A stretch of DNA of 63,278 nucleotides from JAHEKD01 sp965215945 (GTDB taxonomy: Bacteria; Pseudomonadota; Gammaproteobacteria; Arenicellales; JAHEKD01), in contig CBDCFC010000012.1 of assembly GCA_965215945.1 (NCBI GenBank), positions 1 to 63,278 on the forward strand, read 5' to 3'. Position 1 is the first letter of the stretch, and every line of letters begins with the position of its first letter. Positions 1-9,102 of the stretch are shown here, piece after piece. Under the pieces are notes generated by a model, which saw only the letters and a program-made list of their open reading frames with translations, had not been told where the DNA came from and made no database searches. Made by a program: the position numbers and the translations under genes.

Positions 1-1024
1 TCTTTCGAATTCCAAAACTATATAGCCAGAGGCGGCGCCCTCCTGCATCAGAGCAAGATACGCGAGTTGCAGAACATTCATGTACTGCAGTCCCTTGATA
101 CCACCAGCCTCGCACTGCTCTTGCAAGTCATGGAGCCGATTCAATCAGCGAAGGAGAAGTGCTGTTCCGACAGCATGATCCCGAACATGAATATATTTAC
201 CTTATACGAAGAGGAAGCGTATCACTGACTCATACTCCCGATAATCCTGATGCACAGCCGGTTATTGAAACAGTCGACAGTGGGGACATTTTTGGTTTGA
301 CTACACTGATGTCCAATGCTGAATACGGTGGATATATAGCATCGGCACGAGCAACCACTTTAACTACCGTTTACAAAATTAAAATCTCAAGTTTTTTGCC
401 AATTCTTAGAGACAACCCTGCCTTGCAACATACGATACGTTCTATCGCTTATCGCCGAATCAACAAATTTGCTAGTGTCAATCCGTCAATTGATGCGACC
501 AAAATAAAAGAATCTATACTGCGTTTTTTGAATGAATTGTCCGGCGTTGAACAAAACACATCCATTCCTGAAGATAAAAACTGAAAAGTGCCGGCCTTGC
601 AATCTGGCTGGGTATATTTATAGATGCCATCCCTGAATCGCTGGTGATAGGCATACTCGCAGTCAGCCGCAAGGGATCAGTTACGCTTTTATCATTGGTG
701 TTTTCTAGCTAATTTTCCCGAAGCCATGTCAAGCTCAATTGTTTGAAGCGCGCAGGTTTTTCACGCATGAAAATTTTTGCCATGTGGATGATTGTCTGCA
801 TTGTGACGGCCATTGGTGCTTATATTGGCACTATCATTTATCCCGCTCATCCAACCGGTCATACATTGCTATGGATAGCCGCCATCGAAGGCCTTGCCGC
901 CGGGGCAATGCTTACTGCTATTGCTGAAACCATGTTGCCAGAAGCCTTTGAACACGGCGGTGCGATCACCGGTTTTTCATGCCTTTGTGGATATTTATGC
1001 TCTATGCTGGTTAAAATTATCTGA
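1..1024 (+). pseudogene. ZIP-like metal transporter with internal cyclic-nucleotide-binding domain, 5'-truncated and frameshifted
   Basis: The window opens inside this gene. Joining the frames gives at least 342 residues. First comes a helical stretch, then a cyclic-nucleotide-binding domain (about residues 25-150, EGEVLFRQHDP, LIRRGSVSL, GDIFGLTTLM). A ZIP-like membrane region follows, with IDAIPESLVIG resembling the ZIP TM4 metal motif and AETMLPEAFE resembling TM5. Five single-base deletions must be assumed, near 144, 578, 689, 703 and 742; most lie in A or T runs, and all restore family-like sequence. The likely role is divalent-metal transport gated or tuned by a nucleotide or an analogue; this is inference from the domains. 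The next gene starts 12 bp after the stop. Whether the frameshifts are real or assembly errors cannot be told here. Confidence 0.6.
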
Positions 1025-1035
1025 GTGTACGAATC

Positions 1036-1847
1036 ATGGTCTACGCTTTTCTACAAAATGAATCCATTGATGACAGCCTGAAACGAATTTTCAGTGATCA
1101 GATTGATATGGCTGTCTCGGGATTGAATAATTGGCAGGGATCGAGAAACAAACAAACCTATGTGAGCGATCATGTTGATAAAATTGTGGCTGTCTATGAT
1201 CTGGTATCCGGATATAGTACGCCTGAGTTTAATGATCAAATCAGAAAATTGGGCAAAAATCATCGCAATTATGCAGAGATTTATCGCTCGACAATAGATT
1301 TAAAAGCATTTAAATACCTGAAAAAGGTCCATCCTGATTGGTTTAAGATCCATCCCTGTAAAATGCGGAGCGCGTTCTTCACGATGAATCCGATGTAATT
1401 GCCCTGGATGTCGAGTATGTTAACGAAGTAGTTCAGGATGCTAAAACAACACTGAATCATGCCCGTTATTTACTGGATAACCTGAACTTTGAAAATATCA
1501 CTAATGTAGAAGAACTTGGCGCTAAGCTGTTAGTTGAGAAGAATAATCTTACCAAGCAGTATGCTTTATTTCGTAGTAAGCCATCAGACAAAAATGCCAT
1601 TGACTTAAGCGATGCGATTATACGATATCGTCAAAAACTTCAACTATTTCGCAAACTGAATAATAAATATACAAAAAACGAGAAACGCACGCTCAAACCA
1701 TTATCCAGGTACTTAAGAATACATGCACGGCTGAATTCACTTAGAGAAAATTTTCTTGAACACCCTGAGATGTACGGCAGTTATTCAGAAATCCTGCAAC
1801 TGCTTGGCTTGATTGACCGGACAAAAAAGAATTGTTTTCTCAAATAA
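1036..1847 (+). pseudogene. CHAD-domain protein (one frameshift)
   Basis: ATG at 1036 opens a reading frame of about 110 residues. One missing base near 1373 moves the remainder to another frame, which runs to TAA at 1845-1847, giving 270 residues when joined. The protein is almost all alpha-helical and rich in Lys, Arg and Asn. It has the two-lobed helical pattern of CHAD domains (N-terminal ESIDDSLKRIFSDQ; C-terminal IIRYRQKLQLFRKLNNKY then LSRYLRIHARL). CHAD domains bind polyphosphate through basic faces. No CYTH domain is attached. It lies 12 bp after the metal-transporter-like gene and is probably co-transcribed, so a polyphosphate/metal link is possible but unproven. The family call rests on pattern only. 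Confidence 0.5.
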
Positions 1848-2208
1848 AACCGCTGGGGAAAATAACACTCTCAAATCTAAAGTTAAAAAACATCAAGCTC
1901 GCATGAGCCTTGATAAATCATCTACCTGCAGACTTTGAGCATGGTTTTATGTTAAACACACCTAAAATAATTGCCTGCATTGAGCACCGTATCCTTAGAT
2001 CAAAAATCATTTGACTTATTCAAAGATAGTAGTAGCCTTTAAGTCATCCTTTCACACGGAGTATTATAGGATTGTGGCTGATTACATTATTCCCAACTGC
2101 CGCCGCCATCTGAAACACGACCTGGTGGTCTGACCTCCTTGCCTCTTTGCCTGTGTTTGATACAGGTGCCTCATCGACTTTTCTCTATTTTACTCATTTG
2201 GATGATTA
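1848..2208. other. Intergenic gap before the hyuAB operon
   Basis: This 361-bp AT-rich gap lies between the CHAD-like gene and hyuA. I see no coding potential, no strong terminator and no convincing sigma-70 pair. The promoter of the downstream operon is presumably here. Confidence 0.5.
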
Positions 2209-4303
2209 ATGAATCACAACAACACATTCAGCGCGGCCATCGATATCGGCGGAACCTTTACCGACACGGCGCTGTCAATTCCGGGCCAGCGAGAACTCAT
2301 CACCGCCAAAAATCCAACCACAGCGCAGGATCCCACGCTGGGTGCACTGGAGGGATTAAAAGCCGCCCTGGCTCAAACCAATAAGCAGGCCGGTGAACTG
2401 GTTCGATTCATTCACGGCACCACCCTGGCTACTAACGCTTTGATTGAACGGCGTGGCGCACAGACGGCGGTGATCACTACTGAAGGATTCAGGGATATTT
2501 TAGAAATCGCCTATGAAAGGCGTTATTCCAATACAATATCATGTTGCAAAAACCGGATTTAATCGTACCGCGTTCACGCTGTTTTACAGTTAAAGAACGA
2601 TTGAACGTGCATGGCAAGGTTCTAACACCGCTGGAAACAAGCAAGCATCAATCAAGTCATTGAGCAAATAGATGCTTGCGGTGCTCAAGCCGTAGCGGTT
2701 TGTTTATTACATTCCTACGCCAATCCTATCCATGAGCAGCAATTACGTGAGCAAATACACAAACACAGACCTGATCTGTATATCACTTTATCCAGCGAAG
2801 TCAGCCCCGAGGCGCGTGAATTTGAGCGCTTGTGCACAACCGTGGCAAATGCTTACTTGCAACCATTGATGGTTGAATATCTGACGCGCTTTGAACAAGA
2901 GTTTAAAAAAGTAGGCTTGAACTGCCCTATCCTGATGATGACTTCCTCGGCCGGCATGACCACCCTGGAAACAGCCCGCAAATTTCCAATCCGCCTGGTG
3001 GAATCCGGCCCCTCAGGCGGCGCGGTGATGGCGGCCAAAGTGGCTGGCCAATCCGAACTCGATCAGGTGCTATCGTTTGACATGGGCGGCACCACCGCCA
3101 AACTGTGTTTAATCAACGATTACACCCCAAAAACCGCGCGCAATTTTGAAATCAACCGCGCGGCGCGTTTCATTAAGGGCAGCGGCATGCCGGTGCGCAT
3201 ACCGGTAGTGGAAATGATTGAAATCGGTGCCGGCGGAGGCTCCTATGCAGGAATTGACCGGTTAAATCGAATTACCATCGGCCCGGAGAGTGCTGGCTCG
3301 GAACCGGGTCCGGCCGGCTTTGACCGTGGCGGCACCATTGCCACGGTAACCGATGCCGATATCGCGCTGGGCTACATTGATCCCACGCTGTTTGCAGAAA
3401 AAACGCTTGACGCTGGACAAGGACAAAGCCTGCAAAGCCGTGAACGACACCATCGGTAAAAGACTGGAACTGGACATCAATAAAGCCGCCTATGGCATCA
3501 GTCAAATTGTCGATGAAAACATGGCCGGCGCCGGACGCATGCACGCTGTCGAATCAGGCATGGACATCGGCTCACGCACTATGATCGCTTTTGGTGGTAA
3601 CGGACCGTTACACGCCACGCGGGTGGCCCGGCGCTGCGGGGTTAAAAAAATTGTCATTCCAGTTAACCCAGGTGTGGGTTCAGCGGTCGGTTTTCTGGAT
3701 GCGCCCGTTTCCTTTGAAATTATTCGCAGCTATTACACCTTACTAAACAGTATTGACATAAAAAGCGTTAACCTGCTTTTGCAGCAAATGCTCAAGCAAG
3801 CGCATGAAGTGGTTTTACTGGGCGCACCAGATTCGTCCCTAGCATCATACTGCTCAGCGTTTATGCGCTATCACGGCCAGGGCCATGAAATTGAAATTCC
3901 ACTCAACGGCGAAGAATTAAAACAAAAAGATCTGACGGATTTACTTAAAAAGTTTGAAACCGAATATGCATTTCAATATTCACGAGTCGTTCCCAACATG
4001 GAAATCGAAATTCTTAACTGGGCGGTTAAAGTCACAACACTGGACAAACCACCCAAACCATTGATAAACACTGATGCGAGACAAACCGTTCAGGCAACCG
4101 AAACTAGAGCTATTATTTGTGATCAAACTTCCGAACCAGTCGCGGCAGCCGTTTATTATCGACAGGATTTGAACACAGGCGATTCATTTGACGGACCGGC
4201 GTTGATCGTTGAGCCTCAAACTACCACTCTGGTCAGCAGCGACTACAAAGCATATATCGATACAGCTATGAATATTGTGATGACCAAAAAGGAGGAATCC
4301 TAA
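2209..4303 (+). pseudogene. hyuA: Hydantoinase/oxoprolinase A subunit (HyuA family), three frameshifts
   Basis: This is the ATP-dependent N-methylhydantoinase or 5-oxoprolinase A subunit, about 697 residues when joined, the normal family size. The start shows the actin/acetate-kinase-like phosphate loop AIDIGGTFTDTAL, and FDMGGTTAKLCL and IGAGGGSYA follow. Three single-base changes break it: a missing base near 2530, an extra base near 2643 (AGCAAGC), and an extra A in the A6 run near 3397. The rest of the sequence is well conserved. The stop TAA shares one base with the hyuB start (taATG at 4303), so translation of the two subunits is coupled. It acts in the cytoplasm on a cyclic amide; the true substrate is unknown. 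Confidence 0.8.
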
Positions 4304-5949
4304 TGAGCCTCAACAAAACCGATTTACAAGTCATGTGGGACCGTCTGCTGGGAGTGGTCGAAGAACAGGGCCAGGCACTGATTCGTGCCGCCTTCAGCCC
4401 GATTGTGCGCGAGTGCGGCGATATCTCAGCAGGCATATTCAACCTCGAGGGCGACATGCTGGCCCAGGCAGTCACCGGTACACCCGGCCACATTAACACC
4501 ATGGCTGAAGCGGTAAAAATCCTGATCAGACACTTTCCGGTGGAACAAATGCAGCCGGGTGAAATATACATGACTAATGATCCCTGGATCGCCTCGGGCC
4601 ACTTAAACGATTTTCTATTGCTGCAACCCGCTTTCTTAAATGACCGCGTGGTCGGCTTCAGCTCCTGCACCTCGCATTTGTTTGATCTGGGCGGCAAAGG
4701 CATGGGTCCGGACGGCACCGACATCTACGACGAGGGTTTATTCATCCCTCCCTGTAAACTGCTGGAAGACGGGGAAGTTAATCAGCTGTTACTGAACATC
4801 ATCAAAGCCAACTCGCGCGAGCCCATTGCTAACGAAGGCGATATTTACGCTCTGATTGCTTGTTGCGAAACTGGAGTTACTCAACTGTTAAACATGATGC
4901 GCGAGTTTAATCTCCGCGATCTGGATGAGTTGTCCAGGCACATTATTGAAACCTCGAGAGTGGCAACAGTCGATTCCATCCGCGAACTGCCTGAAGGAGT
5001 CTATAAATACATCCTGCCCGTAGACGGCTATGAAAAAGAAATCGAACTGCACGCCAGCATGCAAATTACCAGCGACGACATACAAGTGGATTTTACCGGC
5101 ACCTCAGGCTGCTCCAAATACGGCATCAATGTGCCGCTAAACTACGCTACGGCATATTCAGTATTTGCCATGCGCTGTTTAATCGGCTCGGACATTCCCA
5201 ACAATGCCGGCTCGCTGGCACCGTTTAAAGTCAGTGGACCTAAAGACTGTATTCTCAATGCCCAATATCCCTCACCCGTGGCCATGCGCCACACACTCGG
5301 ACAAATGACGCCAGACTTGATGTTCGGCTGTCTGCACCAGGCCATTCCTGAGCGGGTGCCAGCCGAAGGTGCTTCCTGTATGTATGACCTGCCGTTGCGC
5401 CATGCACCTGAAGTCACCCGCAACGGCGGCAAACCCTTCGGCATAGAACTGACTCATAATGGCGGAACCGGCGCCAGGCCGGGGCTGGACGGTTTGTCAG
5501 CCACGGCCTATCCCAGCGGCGTCTGGGGATCACAGGTGGAAATCAGCGAGAGCGTCACGCCGATTTTGATCAAACGCCGCGAACTAATCCCCGACAGTGG
5601 CGGCGCTGGGGAATTCCGCGGAGGCCTGGGTCAACACATCGAACTGACACCCGCAACCGATGATGCGTTTGTGGTGTTTTTGTCAGTGGAACGAATGAAA
5701 TATGCCGCCAAGGGTCGCAGCGGCGGACATGATGGCGCAGCCGGAAAAATAACGCTATGCGACGGAACAGTGATTCCAGGCAAAGGCGAATTCAGGATCG
5801 ACCCGGGCCAAACCATGATTGTGCAAACCCCTGGCGGTGGTGGTATTGGAGATCCAACTGCGCGGAATAAGGATGCCATCCTTTCAGACTTGCACAATGG
5901 TCTTATATCCAAGGACTCAGCTAACAATCTTTATGGCCACTCGGCTTAA
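4303..5949 (+). CDS. hyuB: Hydantoinase/oxoprolinase B subunit (HyuB family)
   Basis: Intact protein of 548 residues, the usual HyuB length. It starts at ATG 4303, overlapping the hyuA stop by one base and preceded by a good AAGGAGG-type site in the end of hyuA. Family hallmarks are DRLLGVVEEQGQAL near the start, GDMLAQAVTGTPGHINTM, TNDPWIASGHLNDF, LGGKGMGPDGTDIYDEG, and the Gly-rich QTPGGGGIGDPTAR at the end. With HyuA it forms the heteromeric ATP-dependent hydrolase for hydantoins, 5-oxoproline or related lactams. The downstream aminotransferase and isomerase-type genes suggest the released amino or keto acid is processed further by the same operon. Confidence 0.9.
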   Translation: MSLNKTDLQVMWDRLLGVVEEQGQALIRAAFSPIVRECGDISAGIFNLEGDMLAQAVTGTPGHINTMAEAVKILIRHFPVEQMQPGEIYMTNDPWIASGHLNDFLLLQPAFLNDRVVGFSSCTSHLFDLGGKGMGPDGTDIYDEGLFIPPCKLLEDGEVNQLLLNIIKANSREPIANEGDIYALIACCETGVTQLLNMMREFNLRDLDELSRHIIETSRVATVDSIRELPEGVYKYILPVDGYEKEIELHASMQITSDDIQVDFTGTSGCSKYGINVPLNYATAYSVFAMRCLIGSDIPNNAGSLAPFKVSGPKDCILNAQYPSPVAMRHTLGQMTPDLMFGCLHQAIPERVPAEGASCMYDLPLRHAPEVTRNGGKPFGIELTHNGGTGARPGLDGLSATAYPSGVWGSQVEISESVTPILIKRRELIPDSGGAGEFRGGLGQHIELTPATDDAFVVFLSVERMKYAAKGRSGGHDGAAGKITLCDGTVIPGKGEFRIDPGQTMIVQTPGGGGIGDPTARNKDAILSDLHNGLISKDSANNLYGHSA

Positions 5950-5950
5950 C

Positions 5951-7039
5951 ATGAACATCACACCAATCCCAACCATACAAACACTAGCCCCTTACGTGCT
6001 GGCCGATCTGTCAGGGCCAAAGGACAAAACACTTATATCTCTGGCTCAAAATGAATTATGTTTTTCACCCTCCGAACAAGTCATTGAAGCCGCAAACAAA
6101 GCCATAAACAACGCTCAGCTTTATCCTGATCCCGACTGGGTGGAGCTCACTGCCGCCATAGCTGGCGTGCATGATCTAAATGCCAAACAAATTTTGTGTG
6201 GGGTTGGCTCCATGGAATTGTTGGAGCTGCTGGGACGGGTTTATCTGTCCAGCGATGACCGGGTTTTGATGAGTCAATACGGTTACTCGTTTTTTAAAAC
6301 CGTCGCCCAAATGTATGGAACGGCAGTGGACATGGCACGTGAAGTAAATTTCACTGTTAACATTGATAGCATCCTGGAACTAGTCAAGCCAAACACGAAG
6401 TTCGTATTCCTTGCCAACCCTGGCAATCCCACGGGCACTTTGTTAGCAGCGCAAGAAATTCTGCGCTTGCGCAACGAGCTTCCGAAAAACATCCTGCTGG
6501 TAGTTGATGAAGCTTATGCCGAATTCACAGACCCAGACACCTATCCCGCTTTGTTTGATTTGGTGGGTCACGGCAACACCGTGGTGCTGCGAACTTTTTC
6601 CAAAATATACGGTTTGGCTGGTATGCGGGTGGGCTGGGGCTATTTTCCATCCGAAGTTTACTCAGCAATGCGTAAAGCGATGAATCCGAATAATATTTCT
6701 GCTCCCTCACAGGCGGCTGCCACAATGGCCATGCGACAGCAATATATCGTTGAGCAGCGTAAAGCTATTATCGATTCGATCCGAACGAAATTCGTCTTCG
6801 AATTAAAACAATTGGGCCTTGATGTTCCACAGAGCCACAGCAATTTTGTACTCATTGACTTTACAACTAAAGACAGAGCCCAATTCTGTTTTGAACAATT
6901 ACGTGCCCAGGGAATTATCATGCGGCCCATGGGCGCTTACGGTTTGACCCATTGTTTGCGCGCCACCCTCTCTCATCAGGACCACATGAATGCAACTATC
7001 GAACACTTAACCCGAATTCTTGAGGAGTATGGCTCATGA
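5951..7039 (+). CDS. PLP-dependent class I/II aminotransferase, HisC-like
   Basis: About 362 residues from ATG 5951; an in-frame ATG at 5933, inside the end of hyuB, is an alternative start. Fold type I aminotransferase similar to histidinol-phosphate aminotransferase. LANPGNPTG is the cofactor and substrate loop, VVDEAYAEF holds the PLP-nitrogen Asp, TFSKIYGLAGMRVG holds the Schiff-base Lys, and R in GLTHCLRATL is the carboxylate-binding Arg. No other his gene is near, so a role in histidine synthesis is unlikely. Its place between hyuB and an isomerase-type gene suggests transamination in a degradation route. The stop TGA overlaps the next start (ATGA). Confidence 0.82.
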   Translation: MNITPIPTIQTLAPYVLADLSGPKDKTLISLAQNELCFSPSEQVIEAANKAINNAQLYPDPDWVELTAAIAGVHDLNAKQILCGVGSMELLELLGRVYLSSDDRVLMSQYGYSFFKTVAQMYGTAVDMAREVNFTVNIDSILELVKPNTKFVFLANPGNPTGTLLAAQEILRLRNELPKNILLVVDEAYAEFTDPDTYPALFDLVGHGNTVVLRTFSKIYGLAGMRVGWGYFPSEVYSAMRKAMNPNNISAPSQAAATMAMRQQYIVEQRKAIIDSIRTKFVFELKQLGLDVPQSHSNFVLIDFTTKDRAQFCFEQLRAQGIIMRPMGAYGLTHCLRATLSHQDHMNATIEHLTRILEEYGS

Positions 7040-7779
7040 ACTACCCGTCACGCGGCCGAGCCCGCATTGGCATACTGGTGCCGTTCACCAACACTAATCT
7101 TGAAGCCGACATGGCTATGCTCTGCCCAAAAGGCGTGACCATGCACTACGCCCGACTGGGCGGCTACGACATGGACGAAATCCCGGATGAAAACCAGATG
7201 GCCGGCCTGGGCGCCGCGGACTTATCTGAACCTCTGCGACTACTGGCTGGTGTTAAACCAGATGTAATTCTCTATGGCTGCACCTCGGCCACTCTGACAC
7301 ATGGCCCAGAATTTGATTTAGAATTATCACGTAACATATTGAATAAATGGAATATTCCTAGTGTTACCGCTGCGGGTTCGCTGGTTTACGCCCTACAGGC
7401 ACTGAACATCGACAAAATAGGCTTTGCCTCGCCCTATGTGAAAAACATCAACAATGACGCTATTGAATTCCTAAAACAAAACGGCATTCAAACCGTCTCC
7501 AGCGCCCACGTCGACGACGAACTAGACAATTACGGCCAGGGCAACCTCGCCCCCGAACAAGTCTGCGAACTGGCCAGAAACGCAAACAGCGATCAAGCCC
7601 AGGCCATAGTCCTCTCCTGCACAGACATGCGCGCCGTCGAAGTCGTCAACCAACTCGAGCAAGAACTCAACAAACCCGTCATCACCTCCAACCAAGCGAT
7701 GCTATTCAACGCATTGCAGTACATTGACGTATCGCCCAACGAAATAGATTGTGGAAAATTGTTTTTTGGGGGTCGGTGA
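7036..7779 (+). CDS. Maleate isomerase / Asp-Glu racemase superfamily enzyme
   Basis: 247 residues, ATG at 7036 overlapping the previous stop by 4 bp. Two cysteines stand in the expected places for this superfamily of cofactor-independent racemases, isomerases and decarboxylases: YGCTSATLTHG (about residue 82) and LSCTDMRAVE (about residue 195). IGILVPFTNTNLEADM at the start resembles maleate isomerase and arylmalonate decarboxylase. In hydantoin operons, related enzymes racemise hydantoins, so it may supply the right isomer to HyuAB; this is inference. The stop codon lies inside a palindromic repeat, so the last residues (FFGGR) may have been rewritten by the repeat. Confidence 0.75.
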   Translation: MNYPSRGRARIGILVPFTNTNLEADMAMLCPKGVTMHYARLGGYDMDEIPDENQMAGLGAADLSEPLRLLAGVKPDVILYGCTSATLTHGPEFDLELSRNILNKWNIPSVTAAGSLVYALQALNIDKIGFASPYVKNINNDAIEFLKQNGIQTVSSAHVDDELDNYGQGNLAPEQVCELARNANSDQAQAIVLSCTDMRAVEVVNQLEQELNKPVITSNQAMLFNALQYIDVSPNEIDCGKLFFGGR

Positions 7780-7819
7780 CAAATGCTAGTATGAATGATT
7801 CTCGTTTGTCACCGACCCC
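7769..7819. repeat. Palindromic repeat, GGTCGGTGACAAA family, copy A
   Basis: Perfect 15-bp arms GGGGTCGGTGACAAA (7769-7783) and TTTGTCACCGACCCC (7805-7819) with a 21-base loop. The same arms occur at 19341 and 19646, and a degenerate copy at 22445. The TGA of the upstream gene is inside the left arm. It could work as a bidirectional terminator or an mRNA-end hairpin, though no clean U-tract follows. Confidence 0.8.
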
Positions 7820-7892
7820 TGTTCTCCTGTTCTTACGTTACGGATTATAGTGATTTTACCTACATACAAACGGTTCTGCTGTAAACGTTAAT

Positions 7893-8417
7893 ATGCAAAG
7901 CCTCCCCATCGGTACTCGGATTTTATCTAATTTGGTTGCAATTCTGTTAATTGCCTCAGCTGCTGCATCGGCACAGCCATTACCGAGATTTGAGGGCTAT
8001 CCGGCAAATAACATATTCAAAAATGAGCCCGCACCAGTTGATTTAGCTAGCAATCCAAAAGCATCACAGTTTCGTACCAGGCTTCAAGCTAGCGCGAAAG
8101 AGGGTCCAAATTTTGCAGGACATTACACATTCATAGACTGGGGTTGCGGAACGGGTTGCACCAGCTTCGCCATTGTCGATGCTAAAACGGGAGGAGTCCT
8201 CTTCCTCTCTGGAGAAGTAAATTTTCCTTGGCTGTCGGACGAGCCTGCAACCATGGAGAAATATGATATTTCTTATCGCATCGATAGCAGATTGCTTATA
8301 ATCAACGGAGTACCGGGAGAGCGAAAAGAGCTCGGCACCTATTACTACGAACTTACAGATGGAATATTGCAGTTAATACGCTTTATTGAATGGAAAAGTA
8401 CATGGAACATAAAATAG
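7893..8417 (+). CDS. Conserved secreted protein of unknown function
   Basis: 174 residues from ATG 7893. An N-terminal signal peptide (NLVAILLIASAAASA, cleavage near residue 28) sends it to the periplasm. The mature part has a conserved-looking core, GPNFAGHYTFIDWGCGTGCTS, split here as GPNFAGHYTF and DWGCGTGCTS, with two cysteines three residues apart that could form a disulfide or bind metal. It ends with a Trp and Lys-rich tail. I recognise the GPNFAGHY...WGCGTGC pattern as a recurring proteobacterial hypothetical family but know no function. Only one weak purine site precedes the start. It stands alone between a palindromic repeat and a degenerate gap. Confidence 0.75.
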   Translation: MQSLPIGTRILSNLVAILLIASAAASAQPLPRFEGYPANNIFKNEPAPVDLASNPKASQFRTRLQASAKEGPNFAGHYTFIDWGCGTGCTSFAIVDAKTGGVLFLSGEVNFPWLSDEPATMEKYDISYRIDSRLLIINGVPGERKELGTYYYELTDGILQLIRFIEWKSTWNIK

Positions 8418-8762
8418 AGTGCTCAATAATCAATTTCACGAAAACCGCTGACGATTAAAGGCGCCTTTAACACACCGGTCACATTGGGTCTTTGCATTTA
8501 TTTGCCCTTGTTGTGCTCAAGTCAGGCAGTTGCAGATACCACATGAGGTTGCTCTGCAGATTTTGTAATTCAATTTCCCGTGTTACCCTGAGAATTCACG
8601 AAGCATACCTTATCGCCCAGAATCTATATTGGCGACTATCAGAATTTTATTGAGGGCAGGGGTGTCAGGATAATTTTTAAAGACTACGGCGCCAATTGCC
8701 AGGCATTACGTGAAGCCAGCATGTGCGCAAAACGAACAGAGCCATAAATTCAACCACTTACG
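8418..8762 (+). pseudogene. Gap with possible remnant of a small secreted-protein gene
   Basis: This 345-bp gap has no intact gene. On the plus strand one frame reads a signal-peptide-like segment (LCIYLPLLCSSQAVADTT, about 8493-8546) ending in a stop. Another frame reads IGDYQNFIEGRGVRIIFKDY and ends in MCAKRTEP and TAA near 8747. Together they suggest a decayed secreted-protein gene; this is a weak call made from appearance only. Confidence 0.25.
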
Positions 8763-9086
8763 CTAGAATTTAGGCCTAATACGATAGACCTTTGGAACAT
8801 TCCATTGGCCACAACCACTTGTTCTAATATCCACCAAGTTTCCACCGGCTGCTGCAACCAATGATGCTGTATATAAGGATTTATTACTTGTATCTATGTT
8901 ACTTATTGTAACTTGATTTACCTTATTGGGATCACATCCATCCGTGTTTGCTTGAATACCGTTGACCACTATTATTGCATCAGTATCGTAAACATATATG
9001 GAGGTAATCGTTCTATTGATATAATCAGCAGCATGTGTAGTCATGCTGGATAATGCAATTAAGATTGTAATGTATAGTTTTTTCAT
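8763..9086 (-). CDS. Small secreted protein, unknown function
   Basis: 107 residues, start ATG at 9086. A signal peptide (KKLYITILIALSSMTTHA, cleavage after HAA) leads a mature part of about 87 residues. Two cysteines (TDGCDPNK and TSGCGQWN) could form a disulfide, and the end reads WNVPKVYRIRPKF. It is the sort of short periplasmic or secreted protein seen in many Gammaproteobacteria next to other exported proteins. It follows the secreted phosphatase-like gene on the same strand with only a 16-bp gap, so the two are probably one transcript. No function can be assigned. Confidence 0.65.
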   Translation of the reverse strand: MKKLYITILIALSSMTTHAADYINRTITSIYVYDTDAIIVVNGIQANTDGCDPNKVNQVTISNIDTSNKSLYTASLVAAAGGNLVDIRTSGCGQWNVPKVYRIRPKF

Positions 9087-9102
9087 GATTTTTAAATGTT
9101 AG

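Noticed and set aside
2139..2384. Frame overlapping the start of hyuA
   Set aside because: It is out of frame with a clear HyuA phosphate-loop sequence and shows no family features.
3380..3430. Programmed ribosomal frameshift in hyuA
   Set aside because: Although an A6 run is present, two further indels in the same gene and the normal state of this family as one frame point to error or decay.
5933..7039. Histidine biosynthesis role for the HisC-like gene
   Set aside because: No other his gene nearby and it is coupled to hyuB and an isomerase-type gene.
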